Source of the DNA: Capnocytophaga granulosa ATCC 51502
GTDB taxonomy: Bacteria > Bacteroidota > Bacteroidia > Flavobacteriales > Flavobacteriaceae
Direction of reading: 5' to 3'
DNA: 64,000 nt
Assembly (NCBI RefSeq): GCF_000411115.1
Contig: NZ_KE150255.1
Span: forward strand, 238,490 to 302,489
Below the pieces are notes generated by a model. The model ran no database searches and had not been told where the DNA came from. It worked only from the letters and a program-made list of their open reading frames with translations. Positions 31,279 through 39,598 of the stretch are shown here, one piece after another. Position numbers and translations under genes: made by a program. Within the stretch, counting starts at the first letter, position 1. Each line of letters starts with the position of its first letter.

Positions 31279-31286
31279 TAAATTTG
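31279..31286 (+). promoter_or_regulatory. Promoter of gldA
   Basis: TAAATTTG followed by CCC, 34 bases before the ATG at 31320. Confidence 0.5.
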
Positions 31287-31319
31287 CCCTTATTTTCTGT
31301 TTTATACCCACACACCATT

Positions 31320-32216
31320 ATGGCTGTTATCGTAGAACACTTAACCAAACAATACGCGGGGCAACGCGTAGTGGATCATCTTGATTTTGAACTTCGCAAA
31401 GGCGAAATCACAGGCTTTCTGGGGCTGAATGGCGCTGGAAAAACTACCACGATGAAAATGATGTGCGGTGCCCTCTTGCCCGATGAGGGGGATGTTCGTG
31501 TCTTTGGCCATTCTATCCTCTTAGAGCGCGAGCAGGCACAGCAGCACTTGGGATATCTGCCTGAGCATAACCCACTATACCCTGATATGTATGTAAAGGA
31601 GTACCTCAGCTATGTGGCCAATATCTACCATGCGCCTCGAAAGAATATTGCCGAAAGTATCGCCCTGACACGCTTGGAGAGTCACGCCCACAAGAAGATA
31701 CACACCCTCTCCAAGGGGTATCGCCAGCGCGTGGGACTGGCCGCAACCTTACTGCATGACCCCGATGTACTGATCTTGGACGAACCTACCAATGGCCTTG
31801 ACCCTCAGCAAATTCTTGAGATACGACAAATAGTCCGCGATCTGGGACAGGAAAAGGTAGTATTGCTTTCCTCCCATATCATGCAGGAAATACAGGCCGT
31901 TTGCCAGCGAGTGATGATCCTACACAAGGGGAAGATTATCCTCAATGAGCCTATGGCACACCTACAGGACAAGGAACAGACCATAGAAATCCTCTTTGAC
32001 TTCCGAGTGGAAGAACAGCTGTTGCGCCGTATCCCGCATATCAAGAGCATTCGCAACAACGAAGAGTTTTTCTTTACCCTTACTTTTGATACTCAAGAGG
32101 ATATGCGCCCCAAACTCTTTGATTTTGCTACAGAGAATGGGCTGAAAATCCTACAGATGAACCATCGTCATACCGACCTAGAACAACTATTCACCGAACT
32201 TACTAAAGCTAATTAA
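31320..32216 (+). CDS. gldA: Gliding-motility ABC transporter ATP-binding protein GldA
   Basis: A 298-residue ABC ATPase; start ATG of MAVIVEHLTKQYAGQRVV. Walker A is GLNGAGKTT near residue 35, the Q-loop YLPEHNPLY near residue 78, the signature LSKGYRQRVGLA near residue 129 and Walker B VLILDEPTNGLDP near residue 148. Length and C-terminal regulatory extension (about 220-298) match GldA. GldA works with the membrane partners GldF and GldG, which are not in the window. The next gene begins 2 bases later and encodes a second ABC ATPase. Confidence 0.85.
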   Translation: MAVIVEHLTKQYAGQRVVDHLDFELRKGEITGFLGLNGAGKTTTMKMMCGALLPDEGDVRVFGHSILLEREQAQQHLGYLPEHNPLYPDMYVKEYLSYVANIYHAPRKNIAESIALTRLESHAHKKIHTLSKGYRQRVGLAATLLHDPDVLILDEPTNGLDPQQILEIRQIVRDLGQEKVVLLSSHIMQEIQAVCQRVMILHKGKIILNEPMAHLQDKEQTIEILFDFRVEEQLLRRIPHIKSIRNNEEFFFTLTFDTQEDMRPKLFDFATENGLKILQMNHRHTDLEQLFTELTKAN

Positions 32217-32218
32217 CT

Positions 32219-33154
32219 ATGAACTCACCACTTTTACAGATCACCAACCTAAGCAAACAGTACGGCAAGCAATGTGCCCTCTCTGACGTATCTCTGGAGA
32301 TTCCACATGGAAGTATTTTTGGGCTATTAGGGCCTAATGGAGCTGGGAAAACAACCCTTATCCGTATCCTTAACCAGATTATTTTCCCTGACGGAGGAGA
32401 AGTACGCTTGGACGGAGAGCCACTAAGCCCCGCACATATCTCCCATATAGGTTATATGCCCGAAGAGAGAGGCCTTTATAAGAATATGACCGTCAGCGAA
32501 CAACTCCTATACTTAGGTCAACTCAAGGGGTTGAGTCGTCAGCGTGCTGAGGAGCAATTGGATTTTTGGCTTAATCGCTTGGAGATAGCCCATTGGAAGG
32601 GAAAGAAGCTACAGGAGCTTTCCAAGGGTATGGCCCAGAAGGTGCAGTTTGTCGCCACGGTACTTCACAGGCCTAAGCTACTGATTTTTGACGAGGTATT
32701 CAGCGGTTTAGACCCTATCAATGCGGAGATTATCAAGGATCAGGTGCTTTACTTGCGCGAGCAGGGGGCGACCATTCTCTTCTCTACCCATCGTATGGAG
32801 TCGGTAGAGAGCTTGTGTGATCATATTGCCCTACTGGACCGCTCCAAGCTACTACTTAGTGGAGAGCTAAAGACTATCAAACGACAATTCCAAGAGGACA
32901 CCTACGAAGTAGGAATTATCCCCAACGAAGGTGTCTCTTTCGAAGAATTCAAAAGTCGTTACCAAACTACTGCTGCCCAATTCCCTACCATTCACAACGA
33001 AGAGAAATGGTTGGTACACCTCACCAAAGAGCAAGACCCTCATCAGGTGCTGTTCTACTTAGCTGAAAGGGGCAAAATCACCCACTTCAACCAGCAAATA
33101 CCCAGTGTCAGTGATATTTTTATACAGACCATTCAATCAGTGAAGAGTGAATAG
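32219..33154 (+). CDS. ABC transporter ATP-binding protein (NatA-like, DUF4162 tail)
   Basis: A 311-residue ABC-2 type ATPase. Walker A GPNGAGKTT near residue 38, signature LSKGMAQKVQFVA near residue 132, and Walker B LLIFDEVFSGLDP near residue 153, where VFSG replaces the usual PTNG. The C-terminal part (about 225-311) is DUF4162-like. This form usually has a permease gene directly downstream (NatB-like), but here the gene is followed by a heptamer array, a MITE-like element and deoC on the other strand. The C-terminal residues VKSE come from the repeat array. Confidence 0.83.
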   Translation: MNSPLLQITNLSKQYGKQCALSDVSLEIPHGSIFGLLGPNGAGKTTLIRILNQIIFPDGGEVRLDGEPLSPAHISHIGYMPEERGLYKNMTVSEQLLYLGQLKGLSRQRAEEQLDFWLNRLEIAHWKGKKLQELSKGMAQKVQFVATVLHRPKLLIFDEVFSGLDPINAEIIKDQVLYLREQGATILFSTHRMESVESLCDHIALLDRSKLLLSGELKTIKRQFQEDTYEVGIIPNEGVSFEEFKSRYQTTAAQFPTIHNEEKWLVHLTKEQDPHQVLFYLAERGKITHFNQQIPSVSDIFIQTIQSVKSE

Positions 33155-33195
33155 TGAATAGTGAATAGTGGTTAGTGGTTGTGGTTAGTGATTAA
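33140..33195. repeat. Heptamer array after the ABC ATPase gene
   Basis: Units GTGAAGA, GTGAATA (three times), GTGGTTA, GTGGTTG and so on. It supplies the gene's stop codon. Confidence 0.78.
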
Positions 33196-33196
33196 C

Positions 33197-33368
33197 GCGA
33201 ATCAATAGTAGAAAAACAATTGTATAGTCAAATTCGTTAAGACGCAATAAATTGCGTCTCTACGGATGACTACGCTCATCAGGAGTTATCTTAGCCAGCG
33301 CATGTGTAGAGACGCAATTTATTGCGTCTTAGAAAGTTAGCAAAGAGAGCTTTTAACTATTGATTCGC
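33197..33368. repeat. MITE-like palindromic element, copy 3
   Basis: Bounded by GCGAATCAATAG and CTATTGATTCGC; the inner GACGCAATAAATTGCGTC pair and central GACTACGCTCATCAGGAG are shared with copies 2 and 4. Confidence 0.88.
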
Positions 33369-33404
33369 TTTTCTAATTAAAAACTCAAAACTCAAAACTC
33401 AAAA

Positions 33405-34034
33405 CTATACCAGTATTGCCGAAGCCCCGATACGGCTTACCCCCAAGGCGATATATTGTAAAGCGGTTTCCCGATCGCGAATACCCCCTGAGGCTTTGAT
33501 CAGCGCTTTGTCGCCTACCACTTCCTTGATCAGCTGTACATCGGCAAGGGTAGCCCCTGCTGTACCAAAACCTGTGGAGGTCTTGACAAAGTCGGCACCT
33601 GCCTCTACACAGAGTTGGGAGGCTAAGCGTTTTTGCTCATCGGTAAGATAGCAGGTTTCTATGATGACTTTCAGCACTTTATCGGCTGTTTCTTTCTTGA
33701 GTAAGGCGATTTCGTCTCGTACCTTAGCCGTCTGTCCTGAGAGGAGGAGACCCAAGTTGATCACCATATCGATCTCATCGGCACCCTCGGCCAAAGCTAT
33801 GGAAGCCTCATGCAGCTTGCCCTGAGTGCTCATAGCACCCAAGGGGAATCCCACTACAGTACATACTTTCACCTCAGCGCCTTTAAGCTCTTGGGCTACC
33901 AAAGGGACATAACCACTATTGACACAGACTGAGAAAAAGCCATATTGGCGTGCCTCTTGGCAAAGTTTTTCTATTTGAGCAGGTGTTGCTGTTGCTTTAA
34001 GAAGCGTATAATCAATATATTTTGCTAAGTTCAT
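33405..34034 (-). CDS. deoC: Deoxyribose-phosphate aldolase
   Basis: A 209-residue class I aldolase that splits 2-deoxyribose-5-phosphate into acetaldehyde and glyceraldehyde-3-phosphate in deoxynucleoside catabolism. Catalytic D89 is in EIDMVIN, the Schiff-base lysine is K151 in ADFVKTSTGFG, and K180 is in LIKASGGIRD. Length matches the short bacterial type. It follows trxA on the same strand, but a terminator hairpin lies between. A CTCAAAA heptamer tract precedes its 3' end. Confidence 0.94.
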   Translation of the reverse strand: MNLAKYIDYTLLKATATPAQIEKLCQEARQYGFFSVCVNSGYVPLVAQELKGAEVKVCTVVGFPLGAMSTQGKLHEASIALAEGADEIDMVINLGLLLSGQTAKVRDEIALLKKETADKVLKVIIETCYLTDEQKRLASQLCVEAGADFVKTSTGFGTAGATLADVQLIKEVVGDKALIKASGGIRDRETALQYIALGVSRIGASAILV

Positions 34035-34051
34035 GGTTGAAATTTTAGAAA

Positions 34052-34079
34052 AAAGGCTACCTGATATACAGATAGCCTC
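34052..34079 (-). terminator. Terminator of trxA
   Basis: Minus-strand hairpin GAGGCTAT...GGTAGCC followed by TTTTTTCT, between trxA and deoC. Confidence 0.8.
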
Positions 34080-34102
34080 ATAACCTTATGAATTTTAATA
34101 AA

Positions 34103-34420
34103 TTATAGAAGTGAATCTAAGGCATCGGTATAGGTTTTCTTAGCTGCAACCCCCACTTGGCGGCCTACAACTTCTCCGTCTTTGAATACCAATACGGTAG
34201 GGATATTTCTTACCCCATATTTGGCGGCAAACTCTTGGTTGTTATCCACATCCACTTTGCCTACCACTACTCTACCCTCGTATTCAGTAGCAAGTTCTTC
34301 AATCACTGGGCCTAGCATACGGCAAGGACCACACCATGTTGCCCAAAAATCTACTAATACAGGTTTATCACTCTTGAGTACTACTTCGTCAAATGAAGCA
34401 TCAGTTATTTGTAATGCCAT
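34103..34420 (-). CDS. trxA: Thioredoxin
   Basis: A 105-residue cytoplasmic thioredoxin. The redox motif is ATWCGPCRM with C30 and C33. The cis-proline motif RNIPTVLVFKDG is near residue 72. The length is standard. It is expressed from its own promoter 27 bases upstream and closed by a terminator. The IS5-like element lies just upstream of this promoter, which remains intact. Confidence 0.96.
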   Translation of the reverse strand: MALQITDASFDEVVLKSDKPVLVDFWATWCGPCRMLGPVIEELATEYEGRVVVGKVDVDNNQEFAAKYGVRNIPTVLVFKDGEVVGRQVGVAAKKTYTDALDSLL

Positions 34421-34446
34421 GTTTTTTAACTTTAAAAATTATGAAT

Positions 34447-34454
34447 GCAAAAGT
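34447..34454 (-). promoter_or_regulatory. Promoter of trxA
   Basis: Minus-strand TACTTTTG followed by CATTC. Confidence 0.6.
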
Positions 34455-34509
34455 ACGAAATTTTCCGTAGAAAAAGAACGGTTTTTTTATAGATTTTTTC
34501 TATGAAGCT

Positions 34510-35393
34510 GTTTAAACTTTTTCCTATAATAAAATAAAAGTTCCCGAAAATTAGTAATTTTGTGTTTGAAAAAAAGAACACCAAAATTCAGGAACTTTGG
34601 GCAAAGATACAATAAATAATTGGATTATTCCCTTTTTAAGTGTAGGAAAAAGAGGATTTAAAAGTAATTTTGATTTAGCTTCAATATTTTTATTGATTCT
34701 CAAGAGATTAAAAACAGGGGTACAATGGAGAGAACTTCCAATTGAGGTCTATTTTGAAAAAGGAGAAATCTCTTGGCAAAATGTCTATTACTACTTCAAC
34801 AAATGGAGTAAAGACGGTAGCTTTCAGCGAATATGGTTAAATCTATTAAGCAAGAAGAAAAGAAAGTTAGATATGTCTTGCGTTCAATTGGATGGTAGTC
34901 ATACACGTTGTCGTCAAAAAGGAGCGTCAGTAGGTTATCAAGCAAGGAAAAAAGCTGTAACCACCAATAGTGTTTTTTTGTGTGATAATAAAGGGCAAAT
35001 GATAGCAATGGGAAGCCCTAAAGCAGGAAATCACAATGACTTATATGAAATAGAAGAAGTACTAAAAGAAAACTTAGCTTTATTAGAAGAAGCAGGAATA
35101 GAGTACAAAGGTCTGTTTCTCAATGCTGATGCAGGATTTGATAGCAAATCTCTTAGAGAGTTTTTAGAAAGCAAAGAAATTATAGCAAATATTAAACCTA
35201 ATCCCCGAAATGGAGAGCAACCAGATGTTTATTTTGATGAAGAATTGTACAAAAATAGGTTTAAGATTGAACAAGCAAATGGTTGGCTTGACGGATATAA
35301 AGGTTTGATAATGAGATATCAGTATCTTGATGTAACTTGGATTGGAATGCTCTTATTAGGGTTTATATCCAAGTTCCTCAAAAAAGTTTAAAC
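34510..35393. mobile_element. IS5-like insertion sequence
   Basis: An element of about 884 bp with perfect 13-bp inverted ends, GTTTAAACTTTTT at 34510-34522 and its complement at 35381-35393. It contains one transposase gene. No clear target-site duplication was found beside the ends. It lies between trxA and the two-gene ATPase/nuclease system. Confidence 0.85.
34597..35391 (+). CDS. IS5 family transposase
   Basis: A 264-residue DDE transposase. The frame opens with a TTG (MGKDTINNWIIPFLSVGKRG); there is no in-frame ATG nearby. DDE residues fit D in CVQLDGSHT near residue 98, D in LNADAGFDS near residue 183 and E in IEQANGWLDGYKG near residue 230. The N-terminal domain (RLKTGVQWRELP, then WQNVYYYFNKW) is of the DUF4096 type that marks the IS5 group. 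The stop codon lies in the right inverted repeat. It appears intact. Confidence 0.88.
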   Translation: MGKDTINNWIIPFLSVGKRGFKSNFDLASIFLLILKRLKTGVQWRELPIEVYFEKGEISWQNVYYYFNKWSKDGSFQRIWLNLLSKKKRKLDMSCVQLDGSHTRCRQKGASVGYQARKKAVTTNSVFLCDNKGQMIAMGSPKAGNHNDLYEIEEVLKENLALLEEAGIEYKGLFLNADAGFDSKSLREFLESKEIIANIKPNPRNGEQPDVYFDEELYKNRFKIEQANGWLDGYKGLIMRYQYLDVTWIGMLLLGFISKFLKKV

Positions 35394-35407
35394 ACGTTTA
35401 TTATATT

Positions 35408-35998
35408 CTACTCATTAAAAGTAAATACATTATCACTTTTATACTCATAAAATTCAAATCCAAGTGCTGTGATATGGGGTGCTACTCCTTTTGAGCCATT
35501 CGTATAAGTATTAACCCTATTAAATGCACTAACAGCTCTCAGAGGTGCTATATCACTTGGCTTTTTATAGAAAAAGCAACAACATTTTTCTCTTTTGGCA
35601 CTGATAAAAGTAGCTATTTGAGTCACTTCATTCAGTGTCCTTAAAGAAGCTAACAACTGCTGCTTAGCCTCTTTCCTTGCAATAGATATTCGTTTTCGCT
35701 TTTTGATTTCTCCTAAAACAAAATAATCATCAGCAGTACAAAATAAATCACATCTGCCTCTATCTTTTTGAAATATAGGATGATTAATAGCATCTATAAA
35801 ACGCTCATAATCAATAACGGTGATTTCTAATTGCTCAGGATTTGAAAACTTAGCTGTTCCTGTGCTTACCAATGTTAGTCCCTGTCCTTCTATATCATCA
35901 AGCTCAAAATAGCTATCTTTTAGATGCAAGGGGGTAATTTCTGTGTCAGGTAAGTGGTAATGAGCTATTAAATCTTTCGTTAGTAAATCCTCTATCAT
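35408..35998 (-). CDS. Putative PD-(D/E)XK nuclease partner of the adjacent ATPase
   Basis: A 196-residue soluble protein whose ATG overlaps the ATPase stop (ATGA). A nuclease-like core is visible: D84 in GRCDLFCTADD and E97-I-K99 in FVLGEIKKRKRI, the spacing of D-x(12)-E-x-K. Basic residues and a Gln (ARKEAKQQLLASL) follow in the next helix, as in PD-(D/E)XK enzymes. Later Cys-rich EKCCCFFYKK is unusual. I infer an effector nuclease of a two-component anti-phage type system. No named family recognised. Confidence 0.6.
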   Translation of the reverse strand: MIEDLLTKDLIAHYHLPDTEITPLHLKDSYFELDDIEGQGLTLVSTGTAKFSNPEQLEITVIDYERFIDAINHPIFQKDRGRCDLFCTADDYFVLGEIKKRKRISIARKEAKQQLLASLRTLNEVTQIATFISAKREKCCCFFYKKPSDIAPLRAVSAFNRVNTYTNGSKGVAPHITALGFEFYEYKSDNVFTFNE

Positions 35999-37137
35999 AA
36001 TTTATTTAATTCCTCGTATTGGTTGTAGATGTCATTAATAGTGTCGGACAGGCTATTGGTGTTTACTATTCGCTGTTCCTCAATAAGCAAGCTCTCCACG
36101 CCCCCATCTATTACTTGATAAACTGCCAGATTATCAAAATTTATATGAGCACCAGCTATGAATTGGTTCTTATCGTATGCCTTTATCAGCAGATTGAGGT
36201 AGTTGATAATATAGGGACTATGGGTTGAAAATACTAAATTTAGCTCGTTTTTGTTTTTTATAAAACAGGTAGCAATTAAAGCACTCATCAAATCGCATTG
36301 CGCATCAGGGAAAAGACTTAGCTCAGGTTCTTCAATATGCAAAGAGATATGCTTTTTCACCTCTCCCAAATTAGCCACAGGCTTAAAATCTGCAATTTTA
36401 TCAATCTGACTTAAATAGTTTAGGATAGTTCGGTTAAAAGCCTCTTCATAGTCAAAATGATGAGCGAAATAAGTGGCAATGAGCAGCGAAGGAATAACAT
36501 TCTGTATCCCTGAAGAGCTATCCTTCATATCTAATTCATAATTAGAGTTCTGAACTACATATCGCGTTCTGTTTTTTTCTTTTTTCACAGCAAATTGTAG
36601 GTCAAAAAAGGGAATATTAAGAGTTCTGAGCGTGTCAGAGGCTGCTATAAAATCATTTAAAACCTCTTCAAAATAATACCCCCAATTAGCTCCTGTGGGT
36701 GTTTTATCTGTCCATAATGGTATAAGGTTACGCGTTTCAGAGATAAAACTCAACTTGTTGTAGCGTAGGTCTTTTGTGGCTATTTCATCATTTATCTTTC
36801 CGAGCTTACCTTTTAAAAAGCTAATGCTGTAATGCCTTTCATCATCAAAACAAACGGTATAAGTAATTTCAGTATCTTTTTTTAAATATTTCTCAAAGCC
36901 ACAGTTTTTTAGATAGGTCTCCATTCTAAAGCGGAAAGGGCTTTTTGATATTTTGCTACTTCTCAGATAAGCCCTAATATTATGCATCTTGTAGAGCCAT
37001 CTAAAAAGAGTCAATACCTTCATAAAAGTACTCTTCCCACTGGCTGATTCACCAATGAGTACGGTTATAGGCTTTATCTCTTTGATATGTATCTCTTTTA
37101 TAGCACCAAAATTCTTTATATGGATACTTTCTTTCAT
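35995..37137 (-). CDS. AAA ATPase of the ABC/OLD-like defence type
   Basis: A 380-residue ATPase; the start chosen is the ATG of MKESIHIKNFGAIKEIH, since an upstream TTG lies within the promoter. Walker A is LIGESASGKST at 28-38, Walker B LHIEEPELSLFPDAQ near residue 275, and the H-loop VFSTHSPYIINYLN follows. SSGIQN near residue 210 may be the signature motif. This is the AAA_15/AAA_21 layout of OLD, PtuA and PARIS ATPases, which sense phage and trigger a partner effector. It overlaps the nuclease-like gene by four bases. Confidence 0.82.
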   Translation of the reverse strand: MKESIHIKNFGAIKEIHIKEIKPITVLIGESASGKSTFMKVLTLFRWLYKMHNIRAYLRSSKISKSPFRFRMETYLKNCGFEKYLKKDTEITYTVCFDDERHYSISFLKGKLGKINDEIATKDLRYNKLSFISETRNLIPLWTDKTPTGANWGYYFEEVLNDFIAASDTLRTLNIPFFDLQFAVKKEKNRTRYVVQNSNYELDMKDSSSGIQNVIPSLLIATYFAHHFDYEEAFNRTILNYLSQIDKIADFKPVANLGEVKKHISLHIEEPELSLFPDAQCDLMSALIATCFIKNKNELNLVFSTHSPYIINYLNLLIKAYDKNQFIAGAHINFDNLAVYQVIDGGVESLLIEEQRIVNTNSLSDTINDIYNQYEELNKL

Positions 37138-37158
37138 TACACAATATAAATTAGGCTG

Positions 37159-37166
37159 CAAAGTTA
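37159..37166 (-). promoter_or_regulatory. Promoter of the ATPase-nuclease pair
   Basis: Minus-strand TAACTTTG followed by CAGCC, about 21 bases before the ATG. Confidence 0.55.
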
Positions 37167-37342
37167 CGAAAAATAATTTATAGAAGGGATTTTTAGTGAT
37201 AATTCTAATACAAACACATCAATTTTATTTTGATTTGACTGTAAGTCTAATTATCCTTAACCTTATCTTTTAATTTAGAATACAAGGTTAAGAAGTATAG
37301 GACTTTTCAGTTGGAAAAACGTGCTATTTTGTGGACGCCTCT

Positions 37343-37384
37343 GCACTCACACGGAGGTTTATATAAACCTCCATGATGTAGTGC
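37343..37384. repeat. Long palindrome GGAGGTTTATATAAACCTCC
   Basis: A perfect 20-base palindrome (37353-37372), extended by GCACT and AGTGC outer arms. It lies in the 429-base gap between the ATPase and the antitoxin-like gene; the rest of the gap is AT-rich and contains a promoter (37434-37441) and a leader of about 150 bases. Confidence 0.7.
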
Positions 37385-37433
37385 GGTAGCGAGCGCAAAA
37401 TTAGATTTTTTTTGCCTATTGGAAAAATATTAG

Positions 37434-37441
37434 TACCTTTG
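37434..37441 (+). promoter_or_regulatory. Promoter of the antitoxin-like gene and hemN
   Basis: TACCTTTG followed by CATCG, about 150 bases before the ATG at 37591. Confidence 0.5.
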
Positions 37442-37590
37442 CATCGTGAGTTAATCACAGAAATAAACGCAAAGTAATGAATTAAATTCCGTAACTAAAT
37501 CATTACCTATTAGGGTTTTTACAAAACAAAATTAATTGTAAATGAGAAAGTTAGGAAAAAGCCTTATTCTTTTGCCTCAAAATAAATGAT

Positions 37591-37812
37591 ATGAACACTA
37601 CTACATTACAAATAACCTTTACCAATACTGATCTATCTGTTTTTGAACCTCTTTTCAAAAAGTTCAAACTTAAAACCAAAGTTATACAAGAAGAAAAGGA
37701 CGAAACAGAAATGACAAAAGAGGCCTTTTTTGCTAAAGTTGACCGTGCAAGGAAAGGAAAGATGATTCATATGAGCAGGGAAGAAATGAAAAAACTGATA
37801 AAAAACAATTAA
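37591..37812 (+). CDS. Antitoxin-like small protein (DUF2683-like)
   Basis: A 73-residue protein. A beta-strand-like N-terminus (TTTLQITFTNTDLSVFEPLF) leads to a charged helix and the tail KEAFFAKVDRARKGKMIHMS, then REEMKKLIKNN. This tail is typical of antitoxins of RelE/ParE-type systems in Bacteroidota. No toxin gene follows: hemN starts 32 bases downstream. It is therefore probably an orphan antitoxin. Confidence 0.5.
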   Translation: MNTTTLQITFTNTDLSVFEPLFKKFKLKTKVIQEEKDETEMTKEAFFAKVDRARKGKMIHMSREEMKKLIKNN

Positions 37813-37844
37813 TCATTAATCATTGCTGGCATTAATCATTAACT

Positions 37845-39206
37845 ATGTCTTCTTTATTTCAAAAATACAACGTACCAGGCCCTCGTTATACCAGTTATCC
37901 CACAGTACCTTATTGGGAAGATAGCTCCTATTCCTATGAAAAATGGCTCACTTCGGTACGGACTTCCTTTGCGGAAAGCAATAACACCCAAGGCATCAGC
38001 CTTTATATACACCTACCTTTTTGTGAGAGTCTTTGTACCTTTTGTGGCTGCCATAAGCATATCACCAAAAGGCACGAAATGGAAGACCCTTATATAAAAA
38101 ATGTTCTCAAGGAATGGCAACTCTACTTGGCCGTGCTTCCTGAAAGGCCTCGAATCAAGGAAATCCACTTAGGGGGGGGTACACCTACTTTCTTTTCCCC
38201 TGATAACTTGCAATACCTTATAGATCGGATCTTTGAAGGGGCAGACCGAGCCGAAGGGTTCCAGTTCAGCTTTGAGGGACACCCCAATAATACCACCCAT
38301 GAGCACTTGGAAAGGCTCTACGCTTTGGGTTTTACCCGTGTGAGCTATGGGGTGCAAGATTATTCACCTGTGGTACAGAAGGCTATTCACCGTATCCAAC
38401 CCTTTGCCAATGTGGAGCGTGTTACCCTTCAGGCACGAGAAATAGGCTATAGCTCCATAAGCCATGACCTTATCTTTGGGCTTCCCTTCCAAAAGGAAGA
38501 AGACGTCCGCTATACGATAGACTGCACCAATAGCCTACGTCCTGACCGTATTTCCTTTTATAGCTATGCGCATGTACCTTGGGTAAAGGGTACAGGCCAA
38601 CGTGGATTTGACGAGAATGACCTGCCAACGGCCGACCAAAAGCGACACCTCTATGAGATTGGCAAGCAACAGCTATTGGACAACGGCTATATAGAAATAG
38701 GCATGGATCACTTTGCTTTGCCTACGGACGAGATGTACGAATCCTTCGTAAAAGGTACGCTACACCGCAATTTTATGGGCTATACCGCCTCCAAAACCCA
38801 GCTGATGATAGGCCTAGGCATCTCGGCCATTAGTGATAGTTGGTATGGCTTCGCTCAGAATGTGAAGACGGTCAAGGAATATGAAGAAGTCTTGGCTACC
38901 GATAGGATTCCTGTGTACCGTGGGCATATCCTTTCGGAGGAAGACCTTATCTTGCGTCGCCATATCCTAAACCTCATGTGTCAGTTCCACACCTCATGGG
39001 AAGCCTCTCAGTTGCAATTCCCTGAAGTAGAAGCCGTCAAATCCCGCCTTGCAGAAATGGAAAAGGACGGCCTCATACGCATTCTCCCTCATGCCATTGA
39101 GGTTACTGATGCAGGCAAACCCTTTGTCCGCAATATCTGTATGGCTTTTGACCTAAGGTTACAGCGGAATGTGCCTACTACCCGTATTTTCAGTATGACG
39201 ATATAA
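37845..39206 (+). CDS. hemN: Oxygen-independent coproporphyrinogen III oxidase
   Basis: A 453-residue radical-SAM enzyme of haem biosynthesis that decarboxylates coproporphyrinogen III to protoporphyrinogen IX anaerobically. The cluster motif is PFCESLCTFCGCHK with C60, C64 and C67; the fourth Cys (C69) of true HemN is present. Other landmarks are the SAM-contacting LGGGTPTFFS near residue 109 and VSYGVQDYSPVVQKAIHRIQ. The length matches HemN rather than the shorter HemW. A run of eight G lies within the GGGT codons. Confidence 0.93.
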   Translation: MSSLFQKYNVPGPRYTSYPTVPYWEDSSYSYEKWLTSVRTSFAESNNTQGISLYIHLPFCESLCTFCGCHKHITKRHEMEDPYIKNVLKEWQLYLAVLPERPRIKEIHLGGGTPTFFSPDNLQYLIDRIFEGADRAEGFQFSFEGHPNNTTHEHLERLYALGFTRVSYGVQDYSPVVQKAIHRIQPFANVERVTLQAREIGYSSISHDLIFGLPFQKEEDVRYTIDCTNSLRPDRISFYSYAHVPWVKGTGQRGFDENDLPTADQKRHLYEIGKQQLLDNGYIEIGMDHFALPTDEMYESFVKGTLHRNFMGYTASKTQLMIGLGISAISDSWYGFAQNVKTVKEYEEVLATDRIPVYRGHILSEEDLILRRHILNLMCQFHTSWEASQLQFPEVEAVKSRLAEMEKDGLIRILPHAIEVTDAGKPFVRNICMAFDLRLQRNVPTTRIFSMTI

Positions 39207-39229
39207 AATCTCTTAGAGAACACAACCCC

Positions 39230-39259
39230 AGAGACCTCTTAATCATCAAAGAGGTCTCT
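39230..39259. terminator. Bidirectional terminator between hemN and the STAS-like gene
   Basis: Perfect 11-bp stem AGAGACCTCTT with AAGAGGTCTCT and an 8-base loop. It includes the last codons of the minus-strand gene. Confidence 0.78.
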
Positions 39260-39577
39260 TTCTATTTCTTCCATTTCTATGATATCCAAGGCCTCCTGTA
39301 GGGTAGGACAAGCGATGAGTTCTTCGGGGAAATCATCTGGGTTATAGTGCTCATAGACTACCACAAAGGAATGTTCGCCCTCGGCACGTACCATCTCGGA
39401 GAGGTAGAAAAGTGCATCGAGCTGTTCCTCGTCCAGCTCAGTTACGCCCTCCAAATGGATAATGATATGGCAGGGTTTTAGAGTAGGATCCTTTAAAAGC
39501 TGGTTGGCTGTATCCAAGTTGATTTCCTCCGCATTGAGCTTTATGGTAGCAATGAGGTCTTTTTTGTGAATGTGCAT
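39239..39577 (-). CDS. STAS-like small protein
   Basis: A 112-residue cytoplasmic protein. The pattern of alternating strands and helices (KPCHIIIHLEGVTELDEEQL, then EHSFVVVYEHYNP and CPTLQEALDIIEMEEIERD) resembles a STAS/anti-sigma-antagonist fold. The usual phosphorylated serine motif is not evident. It lies 21 bases downstream of thrA on the same strand, so it may be co-transcribed with it. Function unknown. Confidence 0.55.
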   Translation of the reverse strand: MHIHKKDLIATIKLNAEEINLDTANQLLKDPTLKPCHIIIHLEGVTELDEEQLDALFYLSEMVRAEGEHSFVVVYEHYNPDDFPEELIACPTLQEALDIIEMEEIERDLFDD

Positions 39578-39598
39578 ACTAAAAGTGTTTAGAAAAGG

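Noticed and set aside
34510..35393. Target-site duplication of the IS element
   Set aside because: Bases next to the inverted ends (AGCT and ACGT) do not form a convincing direct repeat.
36019..36228. 69-residue frame antisense to the ATPase
   Set aside because: No independent support; lies wholly inside the well-defined ATPase gene.
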